19,450 bases of DNA from an uncultured Collinsella sp. (GCA_958447915.1 CAUDCB010000022.1:1-19450); one strand, 5' to 3'; numbered from the stretch's first letter, positions 1 to 6,804 are shown. Numbers and translations are program-made. The notes: generated by a model from the sequence alone, not told the origin.

Positions 1-1
1 G

Positions 2-1501
2 CCTTTCGAGGTTGCAGACGATGTAGAGGAGTCTGCCAAGAGGGCTCCGGGTTCGTGTCGTCCCGGCCGCGGGTTTGCGGGACGCGCGTATCCCGTAAAG
101 CGTCAGGAGAAGGGCGAGCCAGCTCCGAACGCTCAGGCCGAGAAGATCGAACAAGCCGAGAAAACCGTTGAGCCGGCGACTCGCGAGCAGCGACCTTCCG
201 AGTCGCAGCCTGCGGCTGACATCGAGGCCAAAGCTCGACAGTCCGCTGATAAGCAGGAGGGGGAGAGCGCCTCAAGCAAGCCCCGTCGCCGCCGTCACCG
301 CGGCGGTCGTGGCTCAAATGCCGAGGCCGCGGCCGAGAAGGCGGCGACACAAAACAGAGATGAGAAGGCCGAGACTCCGGTGGATCAGGTCAAGCACCAG
401 CCAGCGAAGGAGACTAAGTCTGATCGTCCGCAAAAGCGCTCGTCTGCGCCCAAGCAGGAACGTAATACCCGGGCAGATTCCAAGCGTAAGCCCCATGCAC
501 AGGCTGAGCCTGCCGCAGCTGATAATGCTGCCCAGCGGTCTGAGCCGACCGTCCACGGCGAGGTCTCGGCATTTGCCCTGGCCCGCGTTCTGGGCAGGCA
601 GCTGCTCAAGGTTGTCCCCACGCCTACGGCGCTCTCCAAGATCAAGGAGCAGCAGACCCAGATTGTAAGGGTTGAAGGCAAGGACGGTAAAAAGACGCCG
701 CAGCGCGCTCAGCACAACGAAATGTCCAATCGCAAAATCGCCGAGGAGATTGCGATTATCCAGGCATGGATTGAACAGAACCGCGGTGCCGATACGCCGG
801 TTGCCTCGCGTCGCCAGCGCGCCTACCAGATCTTCAATGACGAAAAAGCTTTTGACGGCAAGCATGGTGAGCGCCTGATCAGGCGTATGACCGAAAAGGG
901 CATCAGCATGCAGGCGATCAAGGTCGCCCCCAACCGCCCGGTGCACTTTACGGGTTTCTTTACGCTGGGCGCCGACAAGCCGTTCATTATGGTCGAGAAC
1001 CTGGATACCTACGACGAAATCGTCAAGCTTCTGCGTGGCCGCAAACATGCCAAGCTTTTTGGCACTAAGGTGGGCGGCGTGATCTTTGGCGGCGGCTGCA
1101 AGGCGAGTGTCTCTCATGCGCTGGATGATTATCTGGCCGAGATCGGCTACCGCTTTAACTACGTCTACTACGTGGGTGACATCGATCGAGAGGGTGCGCG
1201 CATCGTCGAGCAGGCCCGCAACGCCAACGTCGTTGAGATTCGCCTGCATGCCGGAATGTATCGCGCCATGCTTGCCGAGCATAAGCGTCGCGTGAAGGCG
1301 GGCGGCGAGTGCGAGCCCGCGGCTGCCAACCAGGGCGTGCCGCAGAACCTGGCCGCTACGATCAAGGACCTGCCCATGGTCACGCGCGTGCAATTCCGCA
1401 ACGTGCTGCGTGAGGGTGGACGAATTCCGCAGGAGATTCTGATGACCGCCGACTATCGGGATGGCGACTCGGGAAGCTTTGACCGCATGCTGAACAATTA
1501 G
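2..1501 (+). CDS. JetD-like (DUF2220/Toprim) protein, 5' truncated by window edge
   Basis: The frame is open from base 2 to the TAG at 1499-1501, so the gene begins left of the window. No convincing start lies inside it; the first in-frame candidate, GTG at 380, falls within low-complexity sequence. The first ~220 visible residues are Ala/Glu/Lys/Pro-rich with an Arg-rich patch near 270-320 and look disordered. The folded C-terminal part (about 700-1490) resembles the JetD C-terminal domain (DUF2220): an IFNDEK segment (831-848), then VEN with Glu at 995-997, FGGG (about 1083-1094) and YVGDIDREG (about 1169-1195), the Toprim-type Glu and DxD residues expected to bind metal. In Wadjet systems JetD is the DNA-cleaving subunit beside the SMC-like JetABC. 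No jetABC gene is visible downstream; upstream is unseen. The fold assignment is from motifs, and a defence role is only inferred. It could instead be a stand-alone topoisomerase-VI-like nuclease. Confidence 0.7.
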   Translation, partial: PFEVADDVEESAKRAPGSCRPGRGFAGRAYPVKRQEKGEPAPNAQAEKIEQAEKTVEPATREQRPSESQPAADIEAKARQSADKQEGESASSKPRRRRHRGGRGSNAEAAAEKAATQNRDEKAETPVDQVKHQPAKETKSDRPQKRSSAPKQERNTRADSKRKPHAQAEPAAADNAAQRSEPTVHGEVSAFALARVLGRQLLKVVPTPTALSKIKEQQTQIVRVEGKDGKKTPQRAQHNEMSNRKIAEEIAIIQAWIEQNRGADTPVASRRQRAYQIFNDEKAFDGKHGERLIRRMTEKGISMQAIKVAPNRPVHFTGFFTLGADKPFIMVENLDTYDEIVKLLRGRKHAKLFGTKVGGVIFGGGCKASVSHALDDYLAEIGYRFNYVYYVGDIDREGARIVEQARNANVVEIRLHAGMYRAMLAEHKRRVKAGGECEPAAANQGVPQNLAATIKDLPMVTRVQFRNVLREGGRIPQEILMTADYRDGDSGSFDRMLNN

Positions 1502-1503
1502 TT

Positions 1504-1525
1504 CCGCCGTTCTACCGAACGGCGG
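1504..1525 (+). terminator. Stem-loop after the JetD-like gene
   Basis: A perfect 9-bp stem, CCGCCGTTC (1504-1512) and GAACGGCGG (1517-1525), with a TACC loop starts 2 nt after the stop codon. It lacks a real T-run (TCCTCTC follows), so it is a probable but non-canonical terminator or mRNA 3' stabiliser. Confidence 0.55.
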
Positions 1526-1540
1526 TCCTCTCGACGCTGC

Positions 1541-1640
1541 GAGGGTCCCTGGCACGGCAATCTGACGTTCAACTTCGGCGGCGCGACCAGAAGGTCAGCG
1601 CCGCCTCGTTTCACGTCACCTTGCCATACCAGGGCCCCTC
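1541..1640. repeat. 100-nt imperfect fold-back (MITE-like or structured RNA)
   Basis: The two halves pair over almost the full length. GAGGG (1541-1545) pairs with CCCTC (1636-1640). After one mismatch, 1547-1567 pairs with 1614-1634 at 17 of 21 positions. After a 9/8-nt internal loop, GGCGGCGC plus GACC (1577-1588) pairs with GGTC (1593-1596), a bulged A, and GCGCCGCC (1598-1605) around an AGAA tetraloop. No coding signal is credible here. A miniature inverted-repeat element or a structured RNA are both possible. Confidence 0.55.
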
Positions 1641-1668
1641 TCGCTGTCACGTCCAAAACATCGAGGTT

Positions 1669-1698
1669 AGTGGCCTTCTTTGCGTGCGGAACTCGCGA
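1669..1698 (+). repeat. Dispersed 30-bp repeat, copy A
   Basis: These 30 bases, from AGTGGCCTTC to GAACTCGCGA, are identical to 19388-19417 near the other end of the window. In the second copy the left part forms half of a terminator hairpin; here the partner half (AAGAAGGCCAC) is absent, so this copy looks like a fragment of a larger dispersed element. Confidence 0.7.
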
Positions 1699-1804
1699 CA
1701 AACTTAATGCCCGGCCCGCCGGGGCCACACGGCACTTTATAGATGGCGGCTCGCTTTTCGGAACTGGGCTGATATTTTTTGGCGCAAGGCACTCTCGGCT
1801 GATA

Positions 1805-1820
1805 TGGGACGGAGGGATTC
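1805..1820 (-). repeat. Copy of the tRNA-Gln 3' end (att-like direct repeat)
   Basis: The minus-strand sequence GAATCCCTCCGTCCCA is identical to the 3' terminal 16 nt of the acceptor/T-arm of the tRNA-Gln gene (1996-2011), in the same orientation and 191 bp away on its 3' side. A duplicated tRNA 3' end is the classic footprint of site-specific integration, but no integrase is visible and the enclosed segment is tiny. Confidence 0.5.
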
Positions 1821-1942
1821 CGCGTCCGCCTTTTCGGCGGCCGCGCTCCGCTGCGTCGCTTCGCTCCTTGCGTGCTGCGCTGGAAAACGCTTCGCGTTTC
1901 CTCAGCTCCGCACCCTTGCGGGTTCGAATCCCTCCGCATGCC
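1811..1942 (+). pseudogene. tRNA-like relic with inverted ends
   Basis: The plus strand carries a T-arm-like segment GGGTTCGAATCCCTCCG (1920-1936), also shared with tRNA-Gln, preceded by a small hairpin CCGCA/TGCGG like a variable arm and by CTGGAAA (1880-1886), which resembles a tRNA-Ser(GGA) anticodon loop. GGAGGGATTC (1811-1820) and GAATCCCTCC (1926-1935) form a 10-bp inverted repeat. I cannot fold a complete cloverleaf: the T-stem has a mismatch, no matching 5' acceptor is found and the distance is too long. It is best read as a degenerate tRNA or a tRNA-derived repeat. GC-rich hairpins fill the middle (CCGCC/GGCGG at about 1826-1840; AAACGC/GCGTTT at about 1885-1899). Confidence 0.4.
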
Positions 1943-1944
1943 CA

Positions 1945-1982
1945 CAAGAAAGCGCCCCGGGCTGATGAAGGCCCAGGGCGCT
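1945..1982 (-). terminator. Terminator of tRNA-Gln
   Basis: On the minus strand, 9 nt after the tRNA 3' CCA, AGCGCCCTGGGC (1982-1971) pairs with GCCCGGGGCGCT (1962-1951), 12 bp with one G-T pair and an 8-nt loop, followed by TTCTTG. This is a reasonable intrinsic terminator. Confidence 0.7.
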
Positions 1983-1991
1983 CAGTTACCT

Positions 1992-2066
1992 TGGCTGGGA
2001 CGGAGGGATTCGAACCCCCAACAGCCGGCACCAAAAACCGGAGTTCTACCGTTGAACTACGTCCCA
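1992..2066 (-). tRNA. tRNA-Gln (anticodon TTG)
   Basis: The minus strand folds into a complete cloverleaf. The acceptor TGGGACG pairs with CGTCCCA; the D-arm is GTTC/GAAC; the anticodon stem CCGGT/GCCGG encloses the loop TTTTGGT, giving anticodon TTG, which reads CAA; the T-arm is GGGGG-TTCGAAT-CCCTC. The discriminator is G and the CCA end is encoded (1994-1992). It lies 37 bp after the stop codon of the upstream peptidoglycan-binding gene on the same strand, and a terminator follows. Confidence 0.94.
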
Positions 2067-2103
2067 ATATGTGGTGTTGCCAAAAGCAACTCGTCTAGTT
2101 TAC

Positions 2104-3009
2104 CTAATCTGCGAGGGCATCGCAAACGCCATCGAGCAGGCGTACCGCGAGCGTCTGGGCGTCGCTGGCAGTGAAGGTGCCGTTGTAGCGCGTCATGCCC
2201 GTGAGCTCAATGCGGATGCGCGCGGGCTTTTGCTGCGCGGCGACATTGGCGGTGCGGATGCGCTGGGCCAGGTTGTGGCACTCGGCGAGGGCAATTGTGG
2301 CGCGTGGAGCGGCGTCGGTGGGTAGCTCATCGCTTGCAATCTCGAGCACCAGATCCACGTCGGTCGGAACCTCGGAATCGCAAAGCATCATGCCGCTGCT
2401 GTCGGTCGTCGCCGTGGCGATGTTCCACATGCGCGATGCAACGCTACGCGCGATGGGGTCCTCACCGATGACGGCAATCTGGAAGCGCTCGAGCACGTTG
2501 GCGGCGCGGGCAAAGCCGATGCGCGATTCGGCCTCGGTCACCGAAGGTTTACCCTCCCACACGTGGTGCAGGCGGTTGATGTAGGCGTAGGTATCCTGGA
2601 AAGCCATGCCATCGGCAAACAGACCGACGTTTTCCTGGAACTGCTGAAGGGCCGCCTCGGTGTGAGGGCCAAAGTAGCCATCGTCCTCGCCGCAGGCAAA
2701 GCCCAAAACGTTGAGTGCCTTCTGCAGGGCCTGCACGTCGGCGCCATGGAAATTGGGCATGCGCAGATAGAGCGTGCGGTCGCCCAGCTTATACGAGGCG
2801 TCGACCAGGGCACTCCAGCAGGGGATGTCAACGGCGTGACCGGCAGCAAGACCGCTGTCGAGCCTAAAGGTGCTAACGGCCTGCTCGGTGGTAGTACCAA
2901 AGTGCTTGTCGGCAACCTCGGTGGCATCAATCGTGTAGCCGAGCTGCAGGAGACGAGACTGCACGTCCTCGACGGCTGCTCCCTGCATGCCCGTTGTAAT
3001 AGGTTCCAT
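2104..3009 (-). CDS. Protein with two peptidoglycan-binding domains, possibly a degenerate CwlM-like amidase
   Basis: 301 residues. The ATG at 3009 is preceded by AAAGGGG (3017-3023) at normal spacing. Two PG_binding_1 repeats are visible: about residues 4-72 (GMQGAAVEDVQSRLLQLGY, then FGTTTEQAVSTFR) and about 80-150 (GADVQALQKALNVLGF, then DGYFGPHTEAALQQFQ). The remaining ~150 residues lack the His/Glu zinc ligands of amidase_3 enzymes, although the tail (NGTFTASDAQTLAVRLLDG) is reminiscent of the last helix of that fold. There is no signal peptide or membrane segment, so it is probably cytoplasmic. Mycobacterial CwlM has two such domains, is cytoplasmic and controls MurA; the parallel is an inference, not a demonstrated orthology. 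A plain peptidoglycan-binding protein of unknown role is the safe call. Confidence 0.75.
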   Translation of the reverse strand: MEPITTGMQGAAVEDVQSRLLQLGYTIDATEVADKHFGTTTEQAVSTFRLDSGLAAGHAVDIPCWSALVDASYKLGDRTLYLRMPNFHGADVQALQKALNVLGFACGEDDGYFGPHTEAALQQFQENVGLFADGMAFQDTYAYINRLHHVWEGKPSVTEAESRIGFARAANVLERFQIAVIGEDPIARSVASRMWNIATATTDSSGMMLCDSEVPTDVDLVLEIASDELPTDAAPRATIALAECHNLAQRIRTANVAAQQKPARIRIELTGMTRYNGTFTASDAQTLAVRLLDGVCDALAD

Positions 3010-3077
3010 GAACGAACCCCTTTCGGCGTATCATTCGTACTATTTGAGCGCCTGTCGGATAGACGACGCAAAGGGAT

Positions 3078-3106
3078 GCATAAACATGCACTCAACAGTG
3101 TAGCAA
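3078..3106 (-). promoter_or_regulatory. Possible promoter of the peptidoglycan-binding gene
   Basis: On the minus strand TTGCTA (3106-3101) and TTATGC (3083-3078) are separated by 17 nt, about 70 nt before the ATG at 3009. The -35 is fair and the -10 is weak. Confidence 0.35.
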
Positions 3107-3147
3107 GTTGTGCCTAAATACGCTGCTGACAGGTTTTATAACCCCCG

Positions 3148-4173
3148 TTAGTTAAGGCGCTCCACAAAGAAATCTGCCATGGAGAGGAACAACTCTCGTG
3201 CGTGCGGATCAAGCTCAACGTCCTCGATGGCCGCTTTGGCCTTGGCGGTCAGGTCGAGCGCATAAGTGTGGGCGTAATCGATAGAGCCGGTCTCCTGGAA
3301 GATCTCCACGGCGCGTGCGAGTTGCGCGGGGTCCTCGGTGCCCGAGGAGAGGATCGCTTCAATCTCGTCGTGATAGCGCTCATCAGACAGGGCGTGCACG
3401 GCAACGAGCGTGCGCTTACCCTCGGTGATGTCGGTGCGGAAGTCCTTGTTGGCGGCCTCCTTGGTGCCGATCAAGTTGAGCAGATCATCTTGGATCTGGA
3501 AGGCAAGGCCCGTGTGCAGGCCAAAGGCGCGCAGCGCCTCAATTTGCTCCTCGCTGCCTCCGCCAATGATGGCTCCGGTGGCAAGCGGTGTGGCTCCGCT
3601 GTAGTACGCGGTCTTGTGCGTCGCCATGTCCAGATAATCGTCGACCGAGATGTCGAAGCGTGCGTCACGGACCCAGCCCAAGTCGAGCGCCTGGCCCTCG
3701 ATAGTGCGAACGATCATCTCGGTGAGCTCGTGGAGCACGCGCAGCTTCACGTCGGACTCCAGCGTGGGGTCGTCGAGAACCGTCTTGGTGACCATGGTGA
3801 GCGCCAAGTCGCCACAATTGATGGCAAGGCCCGTGCCCTCGGTAAGGTGCATGCAGGGCTTGCCTCGACGAAGCTGTCCGTTGTCGGCGATGTCGTCGTG
3901 AATCAGCGCGCCCGACTGGAAATGCTCGATAGCTGCCGCGGCGCTGCGGGCGCTCTCAAAGCTACCGCCCACTGCGGTTGCGGCGAGCATGCAGATAAGC
4001 GGGCGGTGGCGCTTGCCGGCGTTGGCCGTAAAAGCCGAGAGCGGTGCGTACAGGTAGCGCTCGATGTCGGCAGAGGCCGCCTGTCCGTCAAAGAACGTGG
4101 CCAGATAGTCGTTAATCTGGTCGAAGTGCTGGGCTAAAAAGCTGGTAAACGGACTGGACACAGGCTCTCGCAT
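3148..4173 (-). CDS. Polyprenyl diphosphate synthase (trans-isoprenyl transferase, long-chain type)
   Basis: 341 residues from the ATG at 4173. The enzyme condenses allylic diphosphates with isopentenyl diphosphate to make geranylgeranyl or longer chains for quinone or lipid carriers. The first Asp-rich motif DDIAD (residues 93-97) is followed by RRGKP. The second is FQIQDD at 229-230, reading DDLLN, so its last Asp is Asn. Gly88 and Ala89, just before the first motif, are small, which in this family permits products of C20 or longer. An upstream GTG (4221) and ATG (4191) are in frame but would place a palindrome (4196-4218) inside the gene and lack a ribosome site; 4173 has only the weak AGAAAGA. 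The family call is firm; the chain length and the start are less so. Confidence 0.88.
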   Translation of the reverse strand: MREPVSSPFTSFLAQHFDQINDYLATFFDGQAASADIERYLYAPLSAFTANAGKRHRPLICMLAATAVGGSFESARSAAAAIEHFQSGALIHDDIADNGQLRRGKPCMHLTEGTGLAINCGDLALTMVTKTVLDDPTLESDVKLRVLHELTEMIVRTIEGQALDLGWVRDARFDISVDDYLDMATHKTAYYSGATPLATGAIIGGGSEEQIEALRAFGLHTGLAFQIQDDLLNLIGTKEAANKDFRTDITEGKRTLVAVHALSDERYHDEIEAILSSGTEDPAQLARAVEIFQETGSIDYAHTYALDLTAKAKAAIEDVELDPHARELFLSMADFFVERLN

Positions 4174-4195
4174 TCTTTCTGAAGGTCGCATTGAT

Positions 4196-4218
4196 GCAAT
4201 ATGCAGACAACATATTGC
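4196..4218. promoter_or_regulatory. Operator-like palindrome upstream of the polyprenyl synthase
   Basis: GCAATATG (4196-4203) and CATATTGC (4211-4218) form a perfect 8-bp inverted repeat with a 7-nt spacer, AT-rich against a GC-rich background, 23-45 nt before the ATG at 4173. It is a candidate regulator site. No strong -10/-35 pair is visible in the 118-nt gap 4174-4291. Confidence 0.4.
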
Positions 4219-4291
4219 CACATTGGGGTGCTTGGCGCGGCGGGCGAAGGCAATTGGACCCGCAGGCGTAAAGCTCAGCGGAAGATGACGG

Positions 4292-6742
4292 CTAGATAAG
4301 CCCGAAGTGCTCGAGTGCCGTGACGACGCCGTCGTGATCGATAGAATCGGTCACATAGTCCGCCTTCTCCTTAAGGAAGTCCGGTGCGTTGCCCATGGCG
4401 ATGCCAACATCGACCGTTTCCATAAGGGCGACGTCGTTGCTCGCATCGCCGATGCCGTACACGGTGCCGTGGTTTGGCCCCAGGGCGCCAAGCACGGCCT
4501 TGATTCCGGCCCGTTTGGTGCACTCGCGAGGCGAGATTTCTGTGACCTCGAGCTCGAGCTCGTTGAAGCAGAGCAGAGGTCCGAGCTCTTCATCTTGGGC
4601 GATGCGGTTGGCAAGCTTCGTGGACATGAGGATCTTGTAGGCGCTGTAATGCTTGAGCTTTGTGACGGCATCGCCTACGGTACGGGCGTATCCGTACGTC
4701 TCGGGGGCGTCCGCGCTCATGCGCACGACGCGATCGAGACCTTCAAAGCGAATCACCTCGTCTGATTGCTCAAGATACGGGGCGAGGCGTTGCAGCAAGC
4801 CGGGGCTCATGGCTGCATTTCGCACAATACGTCCGTCGAGTTCGACGTAGCCTCCCGCCAAGCAGACAATTCCTGCCCACGGCAGCTCAAGAAGTTTGGG
4901 GTGGATGCAGCTCAGGGTGCGTCCCGTGCAGATAAAGGCCATGTTGCCGTTGGCGACAAACGCGCGGATTGCCTGCGAAACCGCCTCGTTGGGATAGGGG
5001 GAGAGGTCCCGCTCGTCTTCGGGAAGGTCTTGGGCGAGCTTGGGGTCTTGCCACGCGAGCGTGCCGTCAATGTCGAAGAAGCAGATATCGCCGTGCTTGT
5101 GGGTTGGGCTGGCGGCAGGGGAGGCCGAGGTGGTGGGCACAAATCCCGGCTCGAGGCCCATGATCTGGTCAAAATGCTCTTTAACGCGGGGAACGGAGAT
5201 GCCTATGATCACCTGAGCGGTCTTGCCCGTAATGATGAGGCCCTTGGCGCCCACCGCGACAAACGACGCGTTATCTGCAACGATGGAAGGGTCTGCGACC
5301 TCGACGCGCAGGCGCGTGGCGCAGTTGGTTGCGCCCACGATATTGCCAACGCCACCTAAAAGCTGAATTACCCGCTCAGCGAGGACGTGATCTTGATCGG
5401 ATCGACTATTGACCTCGTCATTGGGAGATTGCTCCTTGGCAAAGCCGCTTCCCGTTAAATGATCGATTGCCGCGCGATTGGCGACATGATCCTCGCGGCC
5501 CGGCGTCTTAAGGTCATAGATCAAGATGAGTGCTCGAAAGCTAACAAAAAAGATGAGGCTAAAGGCAAGGCCGATACCGAGCGCCAGAAGATAGGCACCG
5601 GCATGCGTGCGCATGAGCGGAATGAAGTTGAAGGCGGCCATTTCCATGAAGCCGCCCGAAAAGATGCCGACGATACCAAAGAAATTCATGGTCATGGCGA
5701 GGCAAGACGAGAGGACGGCGTAGAGCAAAAAGAGCCCGGGGTGGGTGAACATAAAGAGAAACTCGAGCGGTTCGGTGATGCCGCAGACCACTGAGGCAAC
5801 TATGGCGGGAACCAGGATAACCTTGAGGCCGGCGCGGCGTTCGGGCTTGGCGGTGGTGTAGAACGCCGCGGCGATGGCGGGAAGGCCAAAGAGCTTGACC
5901 CAGCCGGTGGCGGTGTAACCAGCCCAGGGCGCAAGTTCGTTGAGGGGGCGTGTGCTGTGTGAGAGGATGGGAAGCAAGTTGGTCCACGTGGCGTAGATGC
6001 CGTCGTTAATAACCAAATTGTCGTAGTAGATTGGCATGTAGAGCAGGTGGTGCAGACCCATGGGCTCGAGTGCTCGCTCCAAAAACACAAAGATGCCCAC
6101 GCCGAAGGGTCCGACGCCCGCAAGTGCGTGGCGCAGCGTTTCGGTCACAGCGTATACGAAGGGCACGATGGCGGCCGAGATAGCGGCAAGGGCGAACACA
6201 GCAAAAAAGCTGATGAGGTAGACCAGCGAAGAGCCCGAGAACGTACCGAGCCAATCGGGCACCTTGGCGTCGTAGGAGCGGTCATGGATGGCGACGACGG
6301 TTGCCGATACCGCCAGCGGGCCGATAATGCCGGTGTCGAGCGTCTTGATACCGTCAATGACGGTGATGCCGCTGGCGGAGGTCAAAAACGACGGGTACTT
6401 AAGTCCGAGGTTGTCGCCGCTCAGCTTAATGATCTCGCTCAAGAAGAAACAATAGGCAAAATAGGCCACGAGTGCCTCGAGGCAGCAGCGTGCCGGTTGC
6501 TTTTGGGCAAGGCCAATAGGCAGCGCTACGGCAAAAAGGAGTGGAAGGCGTTTAAAGACCGTCCACGAGCCGCGCTGGATGATAGCCCAGAATACGTACC
6601 AGGGGGTTCCGTATGTGGCGAGGTCACCGACGATGTCCACAGTCGTTGCGAGAGCGGAGATGCCGACCATAAGGCCCGATATGGAAAACAGCATGGCGGG
6701 CGCAAACATGGCCCCACCAAAACGTTGGATTTTCTGCAGCAT
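4292..6742 (-). CDS. Alpha-glucoside (maltose-type) PTS EIICB fused to a Cof-type HAD-IIB phosphatase
   Basis: 816 residues. The ATG at 6742 is chosen because GGAAGG lies 7 nt upstream and the N-terminus MLQKIQRFGGAMFAPAML matches MalP/GlvC-type EIIC; an ATG 12 codons earlier lacks this support. Residues 1 to ~420 are the EIIC sugar channel with about ten hydrophobic segments and MalP-like stretches (GIKTLDTGIIGP, FLERALEPMGLHHLLY, GITEPLEF). Residues ~440-535 are EIIB, with the phosphocysteine Cys474 in NCATRL. After a Pro/Ser/Thr-rich linker, residues ~552-816 form a complete HAD-IIB domain: FFDIDGT (nucleophile Asp557, Asp559), ICTGRT, and GIGDASNDVALM (from 763). No EIIA is present, so phosphate must come from a separate EIIA. 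The expected cycle is uptake with phosphorylation by EIICB and dephosphorylation by HAD; the substrate is inferred. No 6-phospho-alpha-glucosidase gene lies nearby. The divergent GntR gene is the likely regulator. Confidence 0.9.
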   Translation of the reverse strand: MLQKIQRFGGAMFAPAMLFSISGLMVGISALATTVDIVGDLATYGTPWYVFWAIIQRGSWTVFKRLPLLFAVALPIGLAQKQPARCCLEALVAYFAYCFFLSEIIKLSGDNLGLKYPSFLTSASGITVIDGIKTLDTGIIGPLAVSATVVAIHDRSYDAKVPDWLGTFSGSSLVYLISFFAVFALAAISAAIVPFVYAVTETLRHALAGVGPFGVGIFVFLERALEPMGLHHLLYMPIYYDNLVINDGIYATWTNLLPILSHSTRPLNELAPWAGYTATGWVKLFGLPAIAAAFYTTAKPERRAGLKVILVPAIVASVVCGITEPLEFLFMFTHPGLFLLYAVLSSCLAMTMNFFGIVGIFSGGFMEMAAFNFIPLMRTHAGAYLLALGIGLAFSLIFFVSFRALILIYDLKTPGREDHVANRAAIDHLTGSGFAKEQSPNDEVNSRSDQDHVLAERVIQLLGGVGNIVGATNCATRLRVEVADPSIVADNASFVAVGAKGLIITGKTAQVIIGISVPRVKEHFDQIMGLEPGFVPTTSASPAASPTHKHGDICFFDIDGTLAWQDPKLAQDLPEDERDLSPYPNEAVSQAIRAFVANGNMAFICTGRTLSCIHPKLLELPWAGIVCLAGGYVELDGRIVRNAAMSPGLLQRLAPYLEQSDEVIRFEGLDRVVRMSADAPETYGYARTVGDAVTKLKHYSAYKILMSTKLANRIAQDEELGPLLCFNELELEVTEISPRECTKRAGIKAVLGALGPNHGTVYGIGDASNDVALMETVDVGIAMGNAPDFLKEKADYVTDSIDHDGVVTALEHFGLI

Positions 6743-6780
6743 AATATGCCTTCCGGATGCAACATGCTGTGCGAGCAAGA

Positions 6781-6792
6781 ACGTTTAAACAA
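6781..6792 (-). promoter_or_regulatory. Operator-like site TTGTTTAAACGT before the PTS fusion
   Basis: The minus-strand sequence TTGTTTAAACGT (core palindrome GTTTAAAC, 6783-6790) lies 39-50 nt before the ATG at 6742, just downstream of a possible -10 TACAAT (6805-6800). That would put it over the transcription start, a repressor position. It belongs to a motif family also found upstream of the GntR gene, the ABC operon and malQ. Confidence 0.5.
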
Positions 6793-6804
6793 TGAACTCA
6801 TTGT
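6789..6804. promoter_or_regulatory. Perfect palindrome ACAATGA-AC-TCATTGT
   Basis: A 7-bp perfect inverted repeat with a 2-nt spacer overlaps the end of the TTGTTTAAACGT site and the possible TACAAT -10 box of the PTS fusion promoter. It is a probable second or composite protein-binding site. Confidence 0.4.

Noticed and set aside
314..1555. 413-codon open frame opposite the JetD-like gene
   Set aside because: Antisense shadow; the plus-strand frame has Toprim motifs and continues to the left edge.
1498..2067. Open frames on both strands across the tRNA/repeat region
   Set aside because: They translate the tRNA T-arm and inverted repeats (typical RDSNPQ-like artefact peptides) and have no ribosome sites.
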